Of a stretch of DNA of 64,000 nt, positions 13,120 to 29,285 are shown piece by piece; the first letter of the stretch is position 1; every line of letters begins with the position of its first letter. Source of the DNA: Moringa oleifera (Eukaryota; Streptophyta; Magnoliopsida; Brassicales; Moringaceae); NCBI GenBank assembly GCA_021397835.1, contig JAJFZO010000168.1:2108001-2172000 (forward strand), written 5' to 3'. The translations under genes were made by a program, and so were the position numbers. The notes beneath the pieces were generated by a model. The model saw nothing but the letters and a program-made list of their open reading frames with translations, ran no database searches and was not told where the DNA came from.

Positions 13120-14230
13120 AAACGAAACAACAACTTTCTTTGTTTTTCTTTCTTCTCTTTTTTTTTATTATGTGAAAATTTTTAATTTATCTAAAGTTTG
13201 TTAAGTCTTCGGATAACTTTCTGTAATAAGTTTTATATAAATTTTAAAGAATAGACTCTATGTAACTTTGATAACATAAGCTCTATGTAACCTTAATAGT
13301 ATAGATTTCGAATAACCTTCAAATATTAGGTTTTATATAATACTTTTTATAAACTTTATGTAATCTTATCTGTAAGTTCTATGTAACCTCATGTAATATA
13401 TATAAATGTACGTCTGTGATTACATTTCTGCTTAAATTTGAGATAACATAAGTTAGACATTAAATTCATATGTTGAACACATGATAGATACCTAAGATAT
13501 GAAAATATATCAATCAATGAAAATTATATTTAAATTTCATGGAACTTACAATAAACTATGAGCATATGTACAACATATCATCACTTTACATGAAAATACT
13601 TGTTTTATCAATGTGAAATTGTAGGGTTAGCATTGTCGACTCATATCATGCATGCTCTTGTGTTGACCGATATCTGGTAGCATCATTTTTTAAAAAAAAA
13701 CTAACTTTACACATAACTATATCTTTATACTAATCATGTCATACGAAACTATATCTTTATATGGAACCACATTACATGAAACTATATCTTTATAGTATCG
13801 ACACATATTGAGTTGGTATGTCAATCTATATCTAGTAGTAGCATTTTACATAAAGTAACAACTTTATATGAAGTTTACATATAAGGTTATATGAAGCCTA
13901 TAAAAAAAAAGTTATGTATAACCTAGCATTTAAAGGTTATACAGAGTTTATTCAATTAAAGTTACACAAAGCTTATAGAAAAGTTTACACACAACCTCGC
14001 ATTTGAAAATTACACGAAGCTTATTATATTAAAGTTACATGGGCCTATATAATAAACTTTTCACAAAACCTATGATAAAATGTTAAATGAGCACTCAATA
14101 AATTTTACCAAAATTGAGAATTACCATTAAAAAGAGAGAAAAAGAGGAGAGATGAGACAAGAAAGAAAAGAAAAGAGAAAAGATGGAAGAATAGAAAAAG
14201 TTGTTTCACTTAATCTATTTTCACCAAAAT
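13120..14230. mobile_element. Degenerate inverted-repeat (foldback-like) element
   Basis: The left arm (about 13120-13350) carries a pyrimidine-rich block followed by repeats of a word like CTCTATGTAACTTTGATAA. The right arm (about 13860-14215) carries the complementary arrangement: repeats of AAAGTTACACAAAGCTTA followed by a purine-rich block. The centre (13711-13805) has a 32-33 bp tandem repeat, three copies, each containing AACTATATCTTTATA. There is also a diverged direct repeat at 13634 and 13798 starting TCGACNCATAT. No transposase is visible. A non-autonomous DNA element is the simplest reading, but the class is not determined. Confidence 0.45.
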
Positions 14231-16586
14231 TTTAGAGGAAGAGTAAATGAACTTATAAGAAGAAAAAAAATTGAAAGTATCTTCAAAAATTAAATAATTG
14301 CATAGAAAAAAGAAAATAGAAAAGAGTAGAAAAACACATATTTAGAAGATAAAAAAATGGGTTCATGAGAATTTACATAAGAAGGATATTTTCAATATTT
14401 ATCAAAATATACAGTCATCAAATAGGTTAAAAAAATTAGCAAAACTTACTTTTCACGAGCAGAGAAAATTGAAAGGTCAATTTTGATAAATTCCTCATTA
14501 ATCATTGAACTCTTTGTTGATTTATCGCAACACAATAATTAAAAAATTTGATAAATATTAAAATTAAAGAGAAAATGTCATTTTTATAAGATGAAAGTTA
14601 CTTTTTTTTTTGTACAGTCAACTTAAAATGTACCATACAACATAATTTATAATTTAAAAAGGCTATAGATTGACAAAGTAAATAATAAGACATTAAATTA
14701 TACCTTTGTTCAATTTTCAATAAATAAATTAAGTTGCTGTGTAATATATGTGTATACACATAATAATAAATTTGTGACTTCAAATCATAACCTTTCTTTC
14801 ATTAAGAAAAAAATATTTTTATTTTCAACTCGCTAGCTTTTATCTAAGTTTCATGTAATTTACTTATTTTATTATATAGTATTTTCAAATTCCTGTGCAA
14901 TCCACCTTGTTTAAGTTAATAAAAAACAATAAGATACATTGATTTGATTTCAATAAAGAAAAAAAAACGTAAATAACAAGTTATAAAGTAATTGTATAAA
15001 TAATCAACATTCTAGTTAACATTGTCATGAATCTTGCTTACAAACTAGAAGTAAACATGTTCCGTGTGAAACATGTGATGGGTTAATTAAAGAAAGAAAA
15101 TTAGCTTTTGACTAAGAAATGTTTAAGAATTTAAAATGCAAATGATTAAGAACGAATAAAAATGGTGGCTTCATTTATGTCATGGCTATATTTCCTACGA
15201 TATCTCATTCTGAATTTAAAAACCGTAATTATATAATTATTTGGTAATTTAATTTCTTATTTTTTAAAAAAATAATTTAATTTGTCTTACTTTATACTCA
15301 TGCATAGTTGTATGACAGAAGTGAAGTTTCATATATAATAAGCTTTATGTAATATGTTAACCTTTTTCATTTTGTTAGAATATCTTTTCATTATATAAAG
15401 AATATTTTAACTACCAAGTATAAGAAAATATGTATCTAAAAAAAAAAAGAAAATATTTTTTTTTTGTGTCATTGCTAATAAAGAATCTATTCCTCCAAAG
15501 GGATTTCCTAATGGAATAAGTAACCCTAAAACTTTATCTTTCAATTTTTCTTGACTTGCTCAAATAAGAGAGATAATAATTAATGTTGCGTTATGGAATT
15601 TGATGTGTTTTAATATGAATTTTAACTACACAACAGCTTAGCCTATTAAGAATTACCATTTGTTTTTAGTGATGTTAAAGTGACACTTAACCTAAAAAAA
15701 TTTGGGTCTACACCAATCTTACAGATTGCAGTCTTTTTAATGGATCTTTCTGTCAAGCCAAACCCTTTAAATTAATAGGGAACCAATGTGAAAATAAACA
15801 ATATTTAATTGTATTGGATCAGAATGTGGGCTTTGTTCTCTTACTAGTTGATGAGAATAGGACTAAAAGGAGAGTGACACTTATGACAACTGTTAGGAGA
15901 TGGGAGTGGGACTGACTGAAATGATTTGGGCATGACAAAAAGCTTGTAGCTTACTAAACTATGGGGAGTGCTTGTGTTAATTATTGCAGTATGAACCTAG
16001 ACAAAAAGTTGCAAAGCCTAATTAATGAAAGCTGGATCTGAAATCCAATCCCACATTCATTGGACAGTGCCAGTCATTGCACCAAAAGAGACACTTGACA
16101 CCACTCATGATCCAACTTCTAAGCTCTGGTAATTTAGTAGTCTGAAGTTGCAGAGAGAAGAATGTTGTTCCAGAGTTGAATATAGCCTGCCATGGAAAAG
16201 ATATTAATCCTCTGCTGAGTGGATTTTAAGGAGAAAATAACTTTTGATTCTTAAATTTATGTGCATTGCAATTCTGACTGTTCTCAGCTATCAAATGATC
16301 ATCTGGGTAGAGAGAATTGCCACATCAAACTGAATTCTGGCTCTGTGAAACTCAGAGAGGACATGGAATCAAAGCAGTATTTTTTGCAGAGGAAACTACA
16401 AAGTTGGGTGAGCAATGAATGTAATAAAAATTTATGTTCTTTTGTATCAGTAAATTTACAGTTCAGAATACAACACTTGAAGTTGGACTGCCAACAAAAA
16501 AAGTTGGATTTCCTATCACTTTGTGTGGCTCCAGAATCTCAATTTGGGACCTGAAACAAGCCAAAAACTACACCATCACTGGAAAA
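14231..16586. other. Intergenic; ERT2 downstream region
   Basis: AT-rich to about 15500, then more balanced composition from 15680 to 16586 next to the minus-strand gene, part of which is likely its 3'UTR. A 97-codon frame at 16261-16554 on the plus strand has no recognisable domain and opposes the likely 3'UTR, so I do not call it a gene. Confidence 0.4.
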
Positions 16587-17957
16587 TCAACCTGCAGCAG
16601 GACACAAGACATGCCCAGATCCTCTCCTCATCCTAGCAACAAAACCTAACATCAAACACCATGAAAGTGTCGCAACAAGGGCTAACACACGGCCTCCCAC
16701 AAGCCCTGCAAGCACAATCAGCAAGAGAATCAGATACCCCAAATTCCCCTTCCTTTCCAATGGTATTCCGCAGCTACTAACAAGACAAGCTTCAGATTCT
16801 TGCTCTCTGCAACTTTGCTTGTATGATTCTTCTAATGGCGGATGTAAGGATTCATCTTTGTCATTCCTTTCCTGTTTGTCACCATCTTGTCTATCTCCTT
16901 CCTCTTTAGTTCTCTCCAGTTTAGTCTCTCCCAATGACCCAGATGATTCACTGCTTGAATCTTGCTCCTTGTCCTTATTCTTCATTCTTTTCTTCGAGGT
17001 ACGCAGCTTCTTGGGCACAAACTTGTTGAGAATCCTGGATTTAAGTTTAGCACCGCGGCTACTCTGGTTCTTACATATGAAGACTTCACCACTTCTGTTG
17101 TCTTCTCCCTCAAAAACCCTTACCTTGCTGTCCTTATCCAGGCATTCCAATCTCTTCTCTCCATCAAGGGAATCGAATTCCAATTCCAGTTCCATGATTG
17201 GGTTCTCTTGACCAGAAGCATTCATATGGCAACCGGACTCCACAACTTGAATTTCCTCCAGGAAGTTTTCTACTGTGAGGCTCTCAACTAATTCACAAGA
17301 ATCAGCAGTCGCTTCTTGTCCGATCGACGCCTTCCTCGAATCCTCAAGTCTCCGGGTTCTCTCCCAGATGGACAAACACTTCTGGGTCCAAGAATCCAAG
17401 ACCTTCCTTGCGTCGGTACACGGCCTAAAGAAACCAAACGCACGCGCAGCACCGACGTACTCGAGCAGCAGCAGCACGAACGCCGACATTGTGATCCCCA
17501 CTGCCAGTCTCTTGGTGCTCATGGCGAGAACCACGACCACTAGCGACTTCACCACGACGACAAAAGCGCTCCTCTCTTGGCACCGATCAGTATGAGGAAC
17601 AGCACCCTGCTGTTCCACAACGTCGGTGCTACAATCAAGGTTCACAAGACCCACTTCCTCCAGTCGACTGCTATTGACTTCTAGTTCCTGGGTCAAACTC
17701 TCCGTCGAATCACGCGAAGAATCCGAGAGCGACGGCGGCGGAGGCGGAGGCGTGGGATCAGGGGTCGGGATCTGTTGGGGCTTGGGTTTCCGTTTGGAGG
17801 GTTTCTTGAGGCGATCTCGGTTCTTGACGAAGAGGTCGATAAGAGAGGTGGGGAAGCCAGTCTCGACGACAAGCGATCCACCGCGTTTCGGGGACTGGAG
17901 GTCCGCGACGAGGCGGGAAATCCTGCCCACCTTGGCTTTCTTCCATGGCAGAGGCAT
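16587..17957 (-). CDS. ERT2: ERT2-like plant membrane protein (annotated in Arabidopsis as ethylene-responsive nuclear protein)
   Basis: A single uninterrupted exon of 456 residues with an ATG start. The N-terminal block MPLPWKKAKVGRISRLVADL, followed by QSPKRGGSLVVETGFPTSLI, is the hallmark I associate with the plant family typified by ERT2. Next come a basic, proline-rich linker (about 50-75, with a run of seven prolines), an acidic Ser/Glu region, and two hydrophobic segments at about 131-145 and 151-175. A long charged region (about 190-400) follows. The C-terminal segment (404-440) is strongly hydrophobic and could span the membrane twice. The topology argues for a membrane protein despite the 'nuclear protein' name. 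The molecular function is unknown. Family identity rests on remembered similarity and on gene order. Confidence 0.8.
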   Translation of the reverse strand: MPLPWKKAKVGRISRLVADLQSPKRGGSLVVETGFPTSLIDLFVKNRDRLKKPSKRKPKPQQIPTPDPTPPPPPPSLSDSSRDSTESLTQELEVNSSRLEEVGLVNLDCSTDVVEQQGAVPHTDRCQERSAFVVVVKSLVVVVLAMSTKRLAVGITMSAFVLLLLEYVGAARAFGFFRPCTDARKVLDSWTQKCLSIWERTRRLEDSRKASIGQEATADSCELVESLTVENFLEEIQVVESGCHMNASGQENPIMELELEFDSLDGEKRLECLDKDSKVRVFEGEDNRSGEVFICKNQSSRGAKLKSRILNKFVPKKLRTSKKRMKNKDKEQDSSSESSGSLGETKLERTKEEGDRQDGDKQERNDKDESLHPPLEESYKQSCREQESEACLVSSCGIPLERKGNLGYLILLLIVLAGLVGGRVLALVATLSWCLMLGFVARMRRGSGHVLCPAAG

Positions 17958-18094
17958 AGTTCAGGTGAAAGAGAACACACCCTCTTCCCCAAAACAAAAG
18001 GAGAAGGAGCAAACTCAAATCAATCTCTCTAACAAAGAAAAAGAGTTGCCGAGAGATTGCATGGTGATGCTCTCTACATACTGATTCATTCGAT

Positions 18095-18101
18095 CTTTAT
18101 A
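18095..18101 (-). promoter_or_regulatory. TATA box of the ERT2-like gene
   Basis: TATAAAG on the minus strand, about 140 bp upstream of the start codon, which would put transcription start near 18065 and give a leader of about 105 nt. Positional inference. Confidence 0.5.
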
Positions 18102-18129
18102 ATAAGCCAGCGGATTTAAGGACAACTAG

Positions 18130-20150
18130 AGGATAGGGAAAAAGGGGGGAGTACGGGTGAAAGGAAAATGTGAAGAAATGATGACAAGAGGAGAGAGACA
18201 GAGACCGACGGACAACGGACGCGTGAGAGCAAAACTGTGTTTTTTACTTATGGTTTTCCTTTTTATGCGTGTCAGTCAAATTTGTTCATTTTGTTTTTCT
18301 GTTTCTTCATTACAGATAGCTTCTTGTTAATCTGTAATTAGGTTTCACGCCTCCATTAACAAACAGAGAAAAACCCTCATCTGAAAACAGTAAATTTTGA
18401 TTCTGCTGTCTGTTAATGAGAGAAACAGATGGAATTGGTATTTTTATTTTCTTAAATTACAGATAATTCTTGCAGTTGGGCATCCAAGAAAACAGATAAA
18501 ATCAAAAGTTGATTTCGTTTTTTGTTTGTTAGTAGAAAAGATAAAATGGGATTTCCACTTTCTATATAAAAACAGAGAAAACCCTAATTTGGGTAATGTT
18601 TGGATTTCATATGGAAATTGGGTAATTTTACCCACTTGGGGTTTACATTGCGTAATTGGGATCTTGGGAGATCTCTTACAGGACACCACTATGGGTAGTG
18701 GCGTCGCATGTCTGGTTTGTTTATTAAGGAAATATTATGGGTAAAGATTGTTCCGAAAATTGTCTTTTTCAAAAAGAAAAATAAAAATTGTGATTTGGTT
18801 TTAGTCTTTTGTGAAAGAGTGAAAGATAACAAAAGGCAAAGACCCACTTAATTTGGTGTCCTTTTCAGAAAGCACGGTCAACACACTGCCTTACCAAAAT
18901 GTCCCTTTTAAACTGCTTTGTCATCTAACCGATCATCGCCCATTTGTCATCTCTCTCTCTCTCTCTCTCTCTTAACCCAACTTTTTAAGGACAGTACATG
19001 GAGAGAGGAGAAGAACTTCGTTATTTACAGATCTGTAAATATTAGTTGAAAAATATTTTTATAATAAAATTATGAGTAAATATAAAAAATATATTTTTAA
19101 ATTTAAATTTTAAATATTAATTAAATCGATTATAATATTTCTATTTAATTTAATTTAAATTTTATAAATTTAAATTAAAAATTTATATAATTGAACTTAA
19201 TTTAAAATTTTTTGATAATATGAAGAGATATTTAAATTATGATCATGAAAAATTTTATAATTTTTTAACGTTTAGTATTTAACATATATTTTCATTTTAT
19301 ACTTTTAATATTTTAAAAATTATTTAAATTTTTTAAAAAATAAAATTTTATAATTTATTTGGATCATTTATGAGTCATTTAATAATAAAAAATTATTTAT
19401 TATATATTTATTTAAAATAATTAAATTGAATTAAAACATTAAAATACAATTAAACTAATCAATATTTTATGATTGAAATTAAAAACATATACTTTAATTT
19501 TTTATATTTAATTATAAAAATATTTAAAAATTAAAATTAAAAATTCAAATTTTGTAAATACTATTGCTGAAAATCATTGAAAATTTTCTATTAAAATCTT
19601 AGAAGTATTACAGTTAGTACAAAGTATGCCCGAAAAACGTTTTATAAAAACGAAAATATATTTAAATTTAGATTTTATATTTTGTTCATAACTTGTCATA
19701 CATATAAAATTGTGATGAAATATTAATAAAATAAATTTTAAATCATACAAAATCTAAAAATTGAATCATAATTTATTGATAATATTTTTATAATTATTTA
19801 AAACACGTGTTTTGAATGCATTAAATATAAATTTAAAATTTAAAAACTTGTGCCAACGAATATGAATATTTGGAGCGAGGAATATGAATATATTATCTTT
19901 TGCCCTTTCTCACATTAGGAATGTTTTGAAATTTGACCATCAATCTCACTTTTTACCGTTTTTATTTACGGTGGTAAATAATCACATTTATCTCATGGGA
20001 GTGATTTGTAATTTTGCGTAAGAGCCCTTGAAAAGGAGACGCAAAGGTTTCGTGACCTTTGGCATCAATTATTGAACCAAAATAAAAGATATTTTTAGAT
20101 AAGACCTAAACTTATCAATAATTTATTTATTTTTATTACAAAAAGTGAAA
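18130..20150. other. Intergenic region, AT-rich from about 19000
   Basis: No gene supported. A (CT)n microsatellite occupies 18951-18972. From about 19020 to 19900 the DNA is very AT-rich with AAATTT words and no distinct feature. Confidence 0.45.
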
Positions 20151-20610
20151 GAAAAAAAGTTAAAGTACGACGGAGTGACACGTGGACAAGAAGAGTGTCG
20201 CCCGTGTCACTCAACAGGGTTTCTTGGATCCCTTTTTTAATTAATTATTTAATATAAAAGACAGGAAAATAAGATATCACGTGGTATTCATGATGCCGCG
20301 GCCTGAGCCTGGTTTGGCCTTTGATGACAGCTGTGAACATTTATTCTCCACCCTTTTTTAAAAAATTAAAATAAAAAAGAAAATGAGCTATTCAGTTTGT
20401 TAAAACAACGGAGGGAAATTTAAAGTGACAGTGACAGACTGCAGTGCTTGCAATTTTCCCTATTCTATTTTTTTGAATTATAATTAACAAATATAATTAA
20501 AAAAGAAAAAGAAATAAAGCCTGAAATGATAAGTGGTAAGTGGTAGGAGCGTAGCATCATGGAGGCATCATCCTGTTATACTACTATATAGTATATAGTA
20601 GTATGTGGCT
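20150..20610. other. G-box pair and palindrome island with no adjacent gene
   Basis: Within otherwise AT-rich DNA this stretch is more GC-rich. It contains two G-box cores (CACGTG at 20179-20184 and 20278-20283), a GC-rich block CCGCGGCCTGAGCC at about 20297, and a 27-bp perfect palindrome at 20578-20604. It looks promoter-like, yet neither flank has a recognisable gene within several kilobases. Confidence 0.4.
20578..20604. repeat. Perfect 13-bp inverted repeat (1-nt centre)
   Basis: The arms ATACTACTATATA and TATATAGTAGTAT are exact reverse complements around a single G at 20591. Confidence 0.9.
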
Positions 20611-21650
20611 TAAGAAAAGTGACCTAACCTACCAAAAGCATCTCTTTATGTCATGTATTATACTACATTATATCATATTTATATAAAAATAAATAAAAGT
20701 AATATAAATAAAATACAAAAAAATTAAATAATATTTTATTTATCAGGTAGATATTAAAAAACTCACATGGGTTCTTTACTTGAACAGGAGATCTTCTGAG
20801 TATAATGCAAATCATTAAATATTTTATATTATTATATTAAAAAGTGATTTATTGAAAATTAAACTCAATATGAATTATAAAAAAATTTAAATAATTTTTG
20901 AAATATTTTGATATAATATTTGTGTCAAATTTTAATTTATATTAAATTTAAAAGATTAAATATATAATTAATTTTATTAACATATTATAATTTAAATTAA
21001 AAAATATAATTCAATTTTTTTTTATATTTATCATTATTTATCCCATGGTCAAACTGACCTAGTGATCATTTGATATTTATTTTTCATAAAGAAAAGAAAA
21101 AAAAAGCATATAAAAGTAAGCACACACAGGTTTCCTTAATAAGAATGCAAAGGGAGGTTTCTTAAATTGGGCCCTGAAGCCCATTTCGTTCTTTCTCTTC
21201 CACTTGGATCTGTTTTATTATGGCCCAGATAGTGCAAAAAAATAAAGATGAAATAAACTAAAAATCTATGTTCATGATATTTACCGTAAGAAAACAAAAG
21301 CAAATATGTAAGAAAATTGATCAGTTAAATATAAATAATTAAGAATTAAAACAAAAAATATGTATTTTATAATATATTTACATTTTCAAAATGCAATTCA
21401 GAAGTATTTTCAAATAATTAACAAGTTATCATGAAAATTAAAATTACTTCTCAAATATTATACTAAAAATCTATAGAATAATAACGATTAGAGGTAATTC
21501 TTTGAATTTTTTTAAATGACTTTTTACATAACCAAATTTTAAAAAAAATCATAAGCACTATTTTAAGTTATTTTTAAGCTTTTTTTTTTAATTTGATGTT
21601 CAAAAATAATCTTTTTTGATCATAAAACTTATAAAATTGTCATGAATTTG
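20611..21650. other. AT-rich intergenic region
   Basis: Nothing recognisable; low-complexity AT-rich DNA. Confidence 0.4.
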
Positions 21651-21899
21651 AAAGTAACAGCAAAGCTATCATCTCCAAGCGTCGCTAGCAGAAACTCACT
21701 TTTTCTTTTAACACACTTCATTTTCAATCATTTTCTTTCGTATTTCTTTGCTTGCTCATCGTCTATACAATAATTTTTGTTCAGTTTTTTTACTTCAAAT
21801 AAAGACGTGCATCAATTTGTAAGGTATGGTGGTGTTTACTTTTTGTAAAAAAACTCGAGAAAAGTTTATGAACGATAAATGTGGCTTTTTTTTTATGAA

Positions 21900-23750
21900 A
21901 TGATTACTTTTGATATTGCATGAACAGTCCCAAATTTATTTGAACGATATTCATCGTTTTTTTTTTAGTTTGAATTTTGGGTATTGAGGTCCCGCAATGG
22001 TTGATTATCATTTCATAACATTTTGATAAATGTTTTCGCTTTACTTTTGATTAATGTTTTCACACTAATTTAATTGTTGTTTTTACACCCCTTTGATTTA
22101 TGTCTCCGCATCATTATTTAAAGTTATTATTGAAGCATCATTTTGGTTTAGTTTTTATACTACTTTGTTTTGGTTTTTGCACCATTTATGTCACATGCTT
22201 CCGCACCAATGCTCATACTCTTTCACGCTATTTAAGTTGTAATATTTATACTATTATGAAGTATGTTTTGCATTATTTGTACACATTTTTAAACCAATTA
22301 ATTAGAATTTTACATTGCTTTCATGCCAAATGTTTGAATTACTTTGGATATTTTCTTTTTCGTATTTTATATGTTGATAATTTCTGATATGTGCAGGTGA
22401 CATTAGTGTTGAAATATATCTAGTCAGACAAGGTGAAGATCATGAAACACTGTGATACTAATGTGCATTCAATAATCAAGTCAGTATTAGAAAAACTTAG
22501 AGAAGGTGGCCAAATAGTGACCATTTAAACACAATGAGGTTAAAATACCTAAAATTTGAAAGAATATGGCATAAATATGTAGTTGATTGTATATAGAATT
22601 ACTTATAAATTGAGTAATAAATTTCAATGTAAAGTACAATTGTCAAATGAAATAAACAGAGTACTTGGAGTTACTTGAATGATGTGAAAATATGAGCAAA
22701 CATATATAAATGGTGCGAAACAGTATATTCAAGATCGGTGTGAAAACAAATATTAATAATGGTGTGCGGTATTCATAATGGTGCAAAAACGTATAACATA
22801 AGTAATGCAAAAACATCTATAACAAATCCAAATATGGTGCAAAAACCTGATCCAATCATGACATAAAACCACTGATCCAATCATAGATATTTCACAAATA
22901 TTGAATAAGTACCAACCAAGGATTTCAAAAGGCTATCCACATTATTTGCAATAGTATTGACTGGCTTTTCGACATATGTAAGCACATGGTTCCCAACATC
23001 ATAATCCATTGTATCAGTCATGTTCAAATCAGTGCCCATATTTTGATGATATTCTTGTTTGCACATTTGCTCCATACTTGAATTATGGCATTAATAAAGG
23101 AGTTGGGGCTATATAAGAGCCCATGACTTGTAGGTATCTCAACATTTTCAACATTGTATCTTCTATATTCATGTGTTGATGGATCAACATTGAGGCATAT
23201 CAAATCCGAAAAAAATCCAAATAATATAACCTTCATGTAGTCACATGAAATCAACATCATCGTTGTATGTTATTTCGATCCACGTTTAATTAATTTTCAC
23301 TTGAACTATCATATACAACCATGTACCAAACTTATAATAATCAACTTCGACAAATAATCAAACTATCTCTAGTAATTGAATATAAATCAAACCAGACTTA
23401 ACCTTGAAACCCTTAGTTTTAATACATTTTTGATATAATCAAAATTATCTCTTGATTCTACTTAATTTTCATTATGCATTATTATAATTCTTGGTATTAT
23501 CATTCTATAAGTAAGAAGAAATGGTGCAAAATGATGGGACACAAAAAACTAATGGTGCAAAAAATGAAAATAACAATGGTGCAATATGCAAAAAACAATG
23601 GTACGAAAATGACAACTAAATGAAGCAAAAATGAAAACATTGGCGTAAAAAATGACAATAAAATGATGCAAAAATGAGAACAAAATGGTGTGCAGAAAAA
23701 CAAACAACAATTTGACAAATAAAATGGTAGAATGGTGATACCTCAAATAG
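21900..23750. mobile_element. Putative non-autonomous DNA transposon with inverted clusters of a short word
   Basis: The left part (about 21960-22330) contains many copies of TTTTTGCACCAT or TTTCCGCACCA-type words. The right part (about 22690-23720) contains the complements (ATGGTGCAAAAAC, ATGGTGTGAAAA, AATGGTGCAAAAATG). The opposing orientation of a diverged word on the two sides of a short centre is typical of subterminal repeats in Mutator-like or CACTA-like elements. Two short overlapping minus-strand frames (22881-23075 and 23024-23260) in the right half do not match any transposase I recognise. Ends and target-site duplications were not located. Confidence 0.4.
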
Positions 23751-25010
23751 TGTGTGAGTCTTAAAAAAAAAAAAAAAGATATGAAATAAGTTTAGAAAAT
23801 ATCGGTTTGGTGTGTTGACAGTGATGGCATTTTCATAAAAAAATGTCTCAAATGCAGTGAAATAGCAAGTAAGATGCTATGCTTCACTCAGTCGAAGAAA
23901 CTTGTGTGTTTTCAAACAAATCCAGCCAAATGTGTCATAAAAAAATATTATCCAGCTACTTCACTTTCACAAAATAATGGATTTTGATGCAAAAATCAAT
24001 CCTTTAACAAGTATCTGGCTTTACTTAGGAAGGGAAAGAGAGAGAAAGAGGCAACACACACTCCCATCCCTTTCTTTTCATATCCTTTTTCCTTCATGAA
24101 TGTCACGGGGATATGTCGGTCTGATGGATAAACATTAAGGGTATCTTGATTTTCATTAAGTAAATGGTAAAAAAACATAAAGTATTAACGTAGATTATTT
24201 TTATGACAAAACTAAGAATTTTCTTTAATTTATTTTAGGTTTTCAATGAAAGTTAAGCTCTATAAATTTTCACCAAGAGATCTTTAAAATATATATTTTA
24301 AAAATTAATAAAATATTTTTTAAAATAATTTTTATTTTTAATTATTATTTATTTAAATAAATATCATTTTAAATTTTGAATAATACTTTTTATTGATTTT
24401 TATCCAAAATCTTAAAATATTTTGAAATAAACTTGAATTAATAAAAAATAATTAAATCAAACTTCATAAAAAATTAAAAAATTTAATTAAAAATTTTGTA
24501 CTACAAATTTTTTAATTTAAAATTTTTATTAGTATAAAAAAACATTTGGTCTGTTATCATAAAAATTTTAAATTTTTTAATATTAAATTTTAAAAAATTT
24601 GTAATAAACAACTTATGAATAAAATATTTTTTAAAATTAAAAAATTAATTAAAATAAAATATAAGATTTATTTATATTATTTTTTAAATATTTAATAATA
24701 AATAATTTAAATTGATATTTAATCTAATTATTTTTTATTATTTAATTTTTGAAACATATTTTATAATTTTAAATTAATTTTAAAAAATATTATTTATAAT
24801 CTTAATTACTAATTATTTTTAAAATAAATATTATTTTAAACATTAAATTTTACGATCTTGTACTAACGGAAAAGGTAAGAACACCAAGATTCTGACATCA
24901 CATGCCTCCAGAACTTTCTTACAGCTCATAGGCTGATAACCATTTTTTTAAATAAAAAAATGAAAAACCTCGGCTAATAATACCAAACGCCAACGACATC
25001 CCTCCCTCTC
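23751..25010. other. Intergenic; tubulin upstream region
   Basis: Very AT-rich from 24230 to 24850, then normal composition in the 150 bp preceding the tubulin TATA box. No other gene seen. Confidence 0.5.
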
Positions 25011-25016
25011 TCCGTC

Positions 25017-25023
25017 TATATAT
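25017..25023 (+). promoter_or_regulatory. TATA box of the beta-tubulin gene
   Basis: TATATAT preceded by a CT-rich block and followed by a pyrimidine-rich leader (CTCTCTCTATCTCTCTCTCTC at about 25069-25089). It lies about 150 bp upstream of the start codon, leaving a leader of about 120 nt. Confidence 0.7.
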
Positions 25024-25044
25024 CGTCAACACTCAATTTCTTAA

Positions 25045-28345
<3,301 letters not shown>

Positions 28346-29285
28346 CAAATCTTGTAATTTAATTTTCTTCAGTTTGTCTGAAATTTGTATCCCTTGGCTC
28401 TCTTTCATTGAGTGCTTGTCTGTTGTGGAGAGGGTCAAACTAGATTTGGCTTGATGTGTATGGGTTTCGGCTCTTGGATCAGAGATGGGTTGTTTTCTTT
28501 AATGTAAGTGACAATGCTATTGTCTAATTTGAATGATAAACATTGTATTTTGTAGACTGATACATGTCTTGAAGAAGTTTGTCTCAAACATAACTTCCTC
28601 ATCTAAATTTCTCTCCAGTTTTCAAGAAAGGAAAAGGAAATGAAGAACAATATCAATAGCTTCCTGTGTTCTAAACATTTCTAGCAGTCTCAAAATCTGA
28701 ATTCCAAGTGACTTCCTAAGAGGGCATATCAGGAGTTACAATATACCTGAAACAGAACAAGAGTCTCACAGAGCTTCTGTAAAGATCTATTTTATCAATA
28801 ATAGAAAAACATTGAAGTTATGAACCCATCACATCTAAAATGACGTTGCGAAGAGAGAGGAATAAGCATATTATGTAAATAGCTCGAATTGATTTGTATC
28901 CAATCAAAAAAGAGGAACCAGATCATAAAAGCTAGAAGTTGAAAGTCAGGCAAAACATTTAAAAAAAAAAGAAGAATGACAATCTACTAATATTTACATG
29001 TTGCCTGCTAATGACGATACTCAAGATCCGTTCGGCATCAGATAATTCACTATAAAATCATGGTTATTGATTGGTAGTGGAACTATCTCTCCAGTATCAT
29101 AAGAGAATAAAAAAAATACAGAAAAAATTTCATTCTGAATTGAGAAATAAGACTATACAAAGGTCAAACCATCTCAATTCGGTGACTATTCAAAAGTCAA
29201 ACCATCTCAATTCAGTGACTATACCTAATTCTAAGTAATTTCTTCAAGATTTAATCCTATCCTTAAGAAAAACAAAAATTACCAG
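28346..29285. other. Tubulin 3'UTR and spacer
   Basis: The first 220 bp are the likely 3'UTR (AATGATAAACATTG near 28531 is a plausible polyadenylation region). A 33-bp imperfect tandem duplication (AAGTCAAACCATCTCAATTC) sits at about 29158-29224. No gene. Confidence 0.5.

Noticed and set aside
16819..17595. Plus-strand reading frames opposite the ERT2-like gene
   Set aside because: They mirror the long intact minus-strand frame and show no domain of their own.
17626..18084. 152-codon plus-strand frame at 17626-18084
   Set aside because: It is antisense to the conserved N-terminus and leader of the ERT2-like gene. Its poly-Gly run is the complement of the Pro run.
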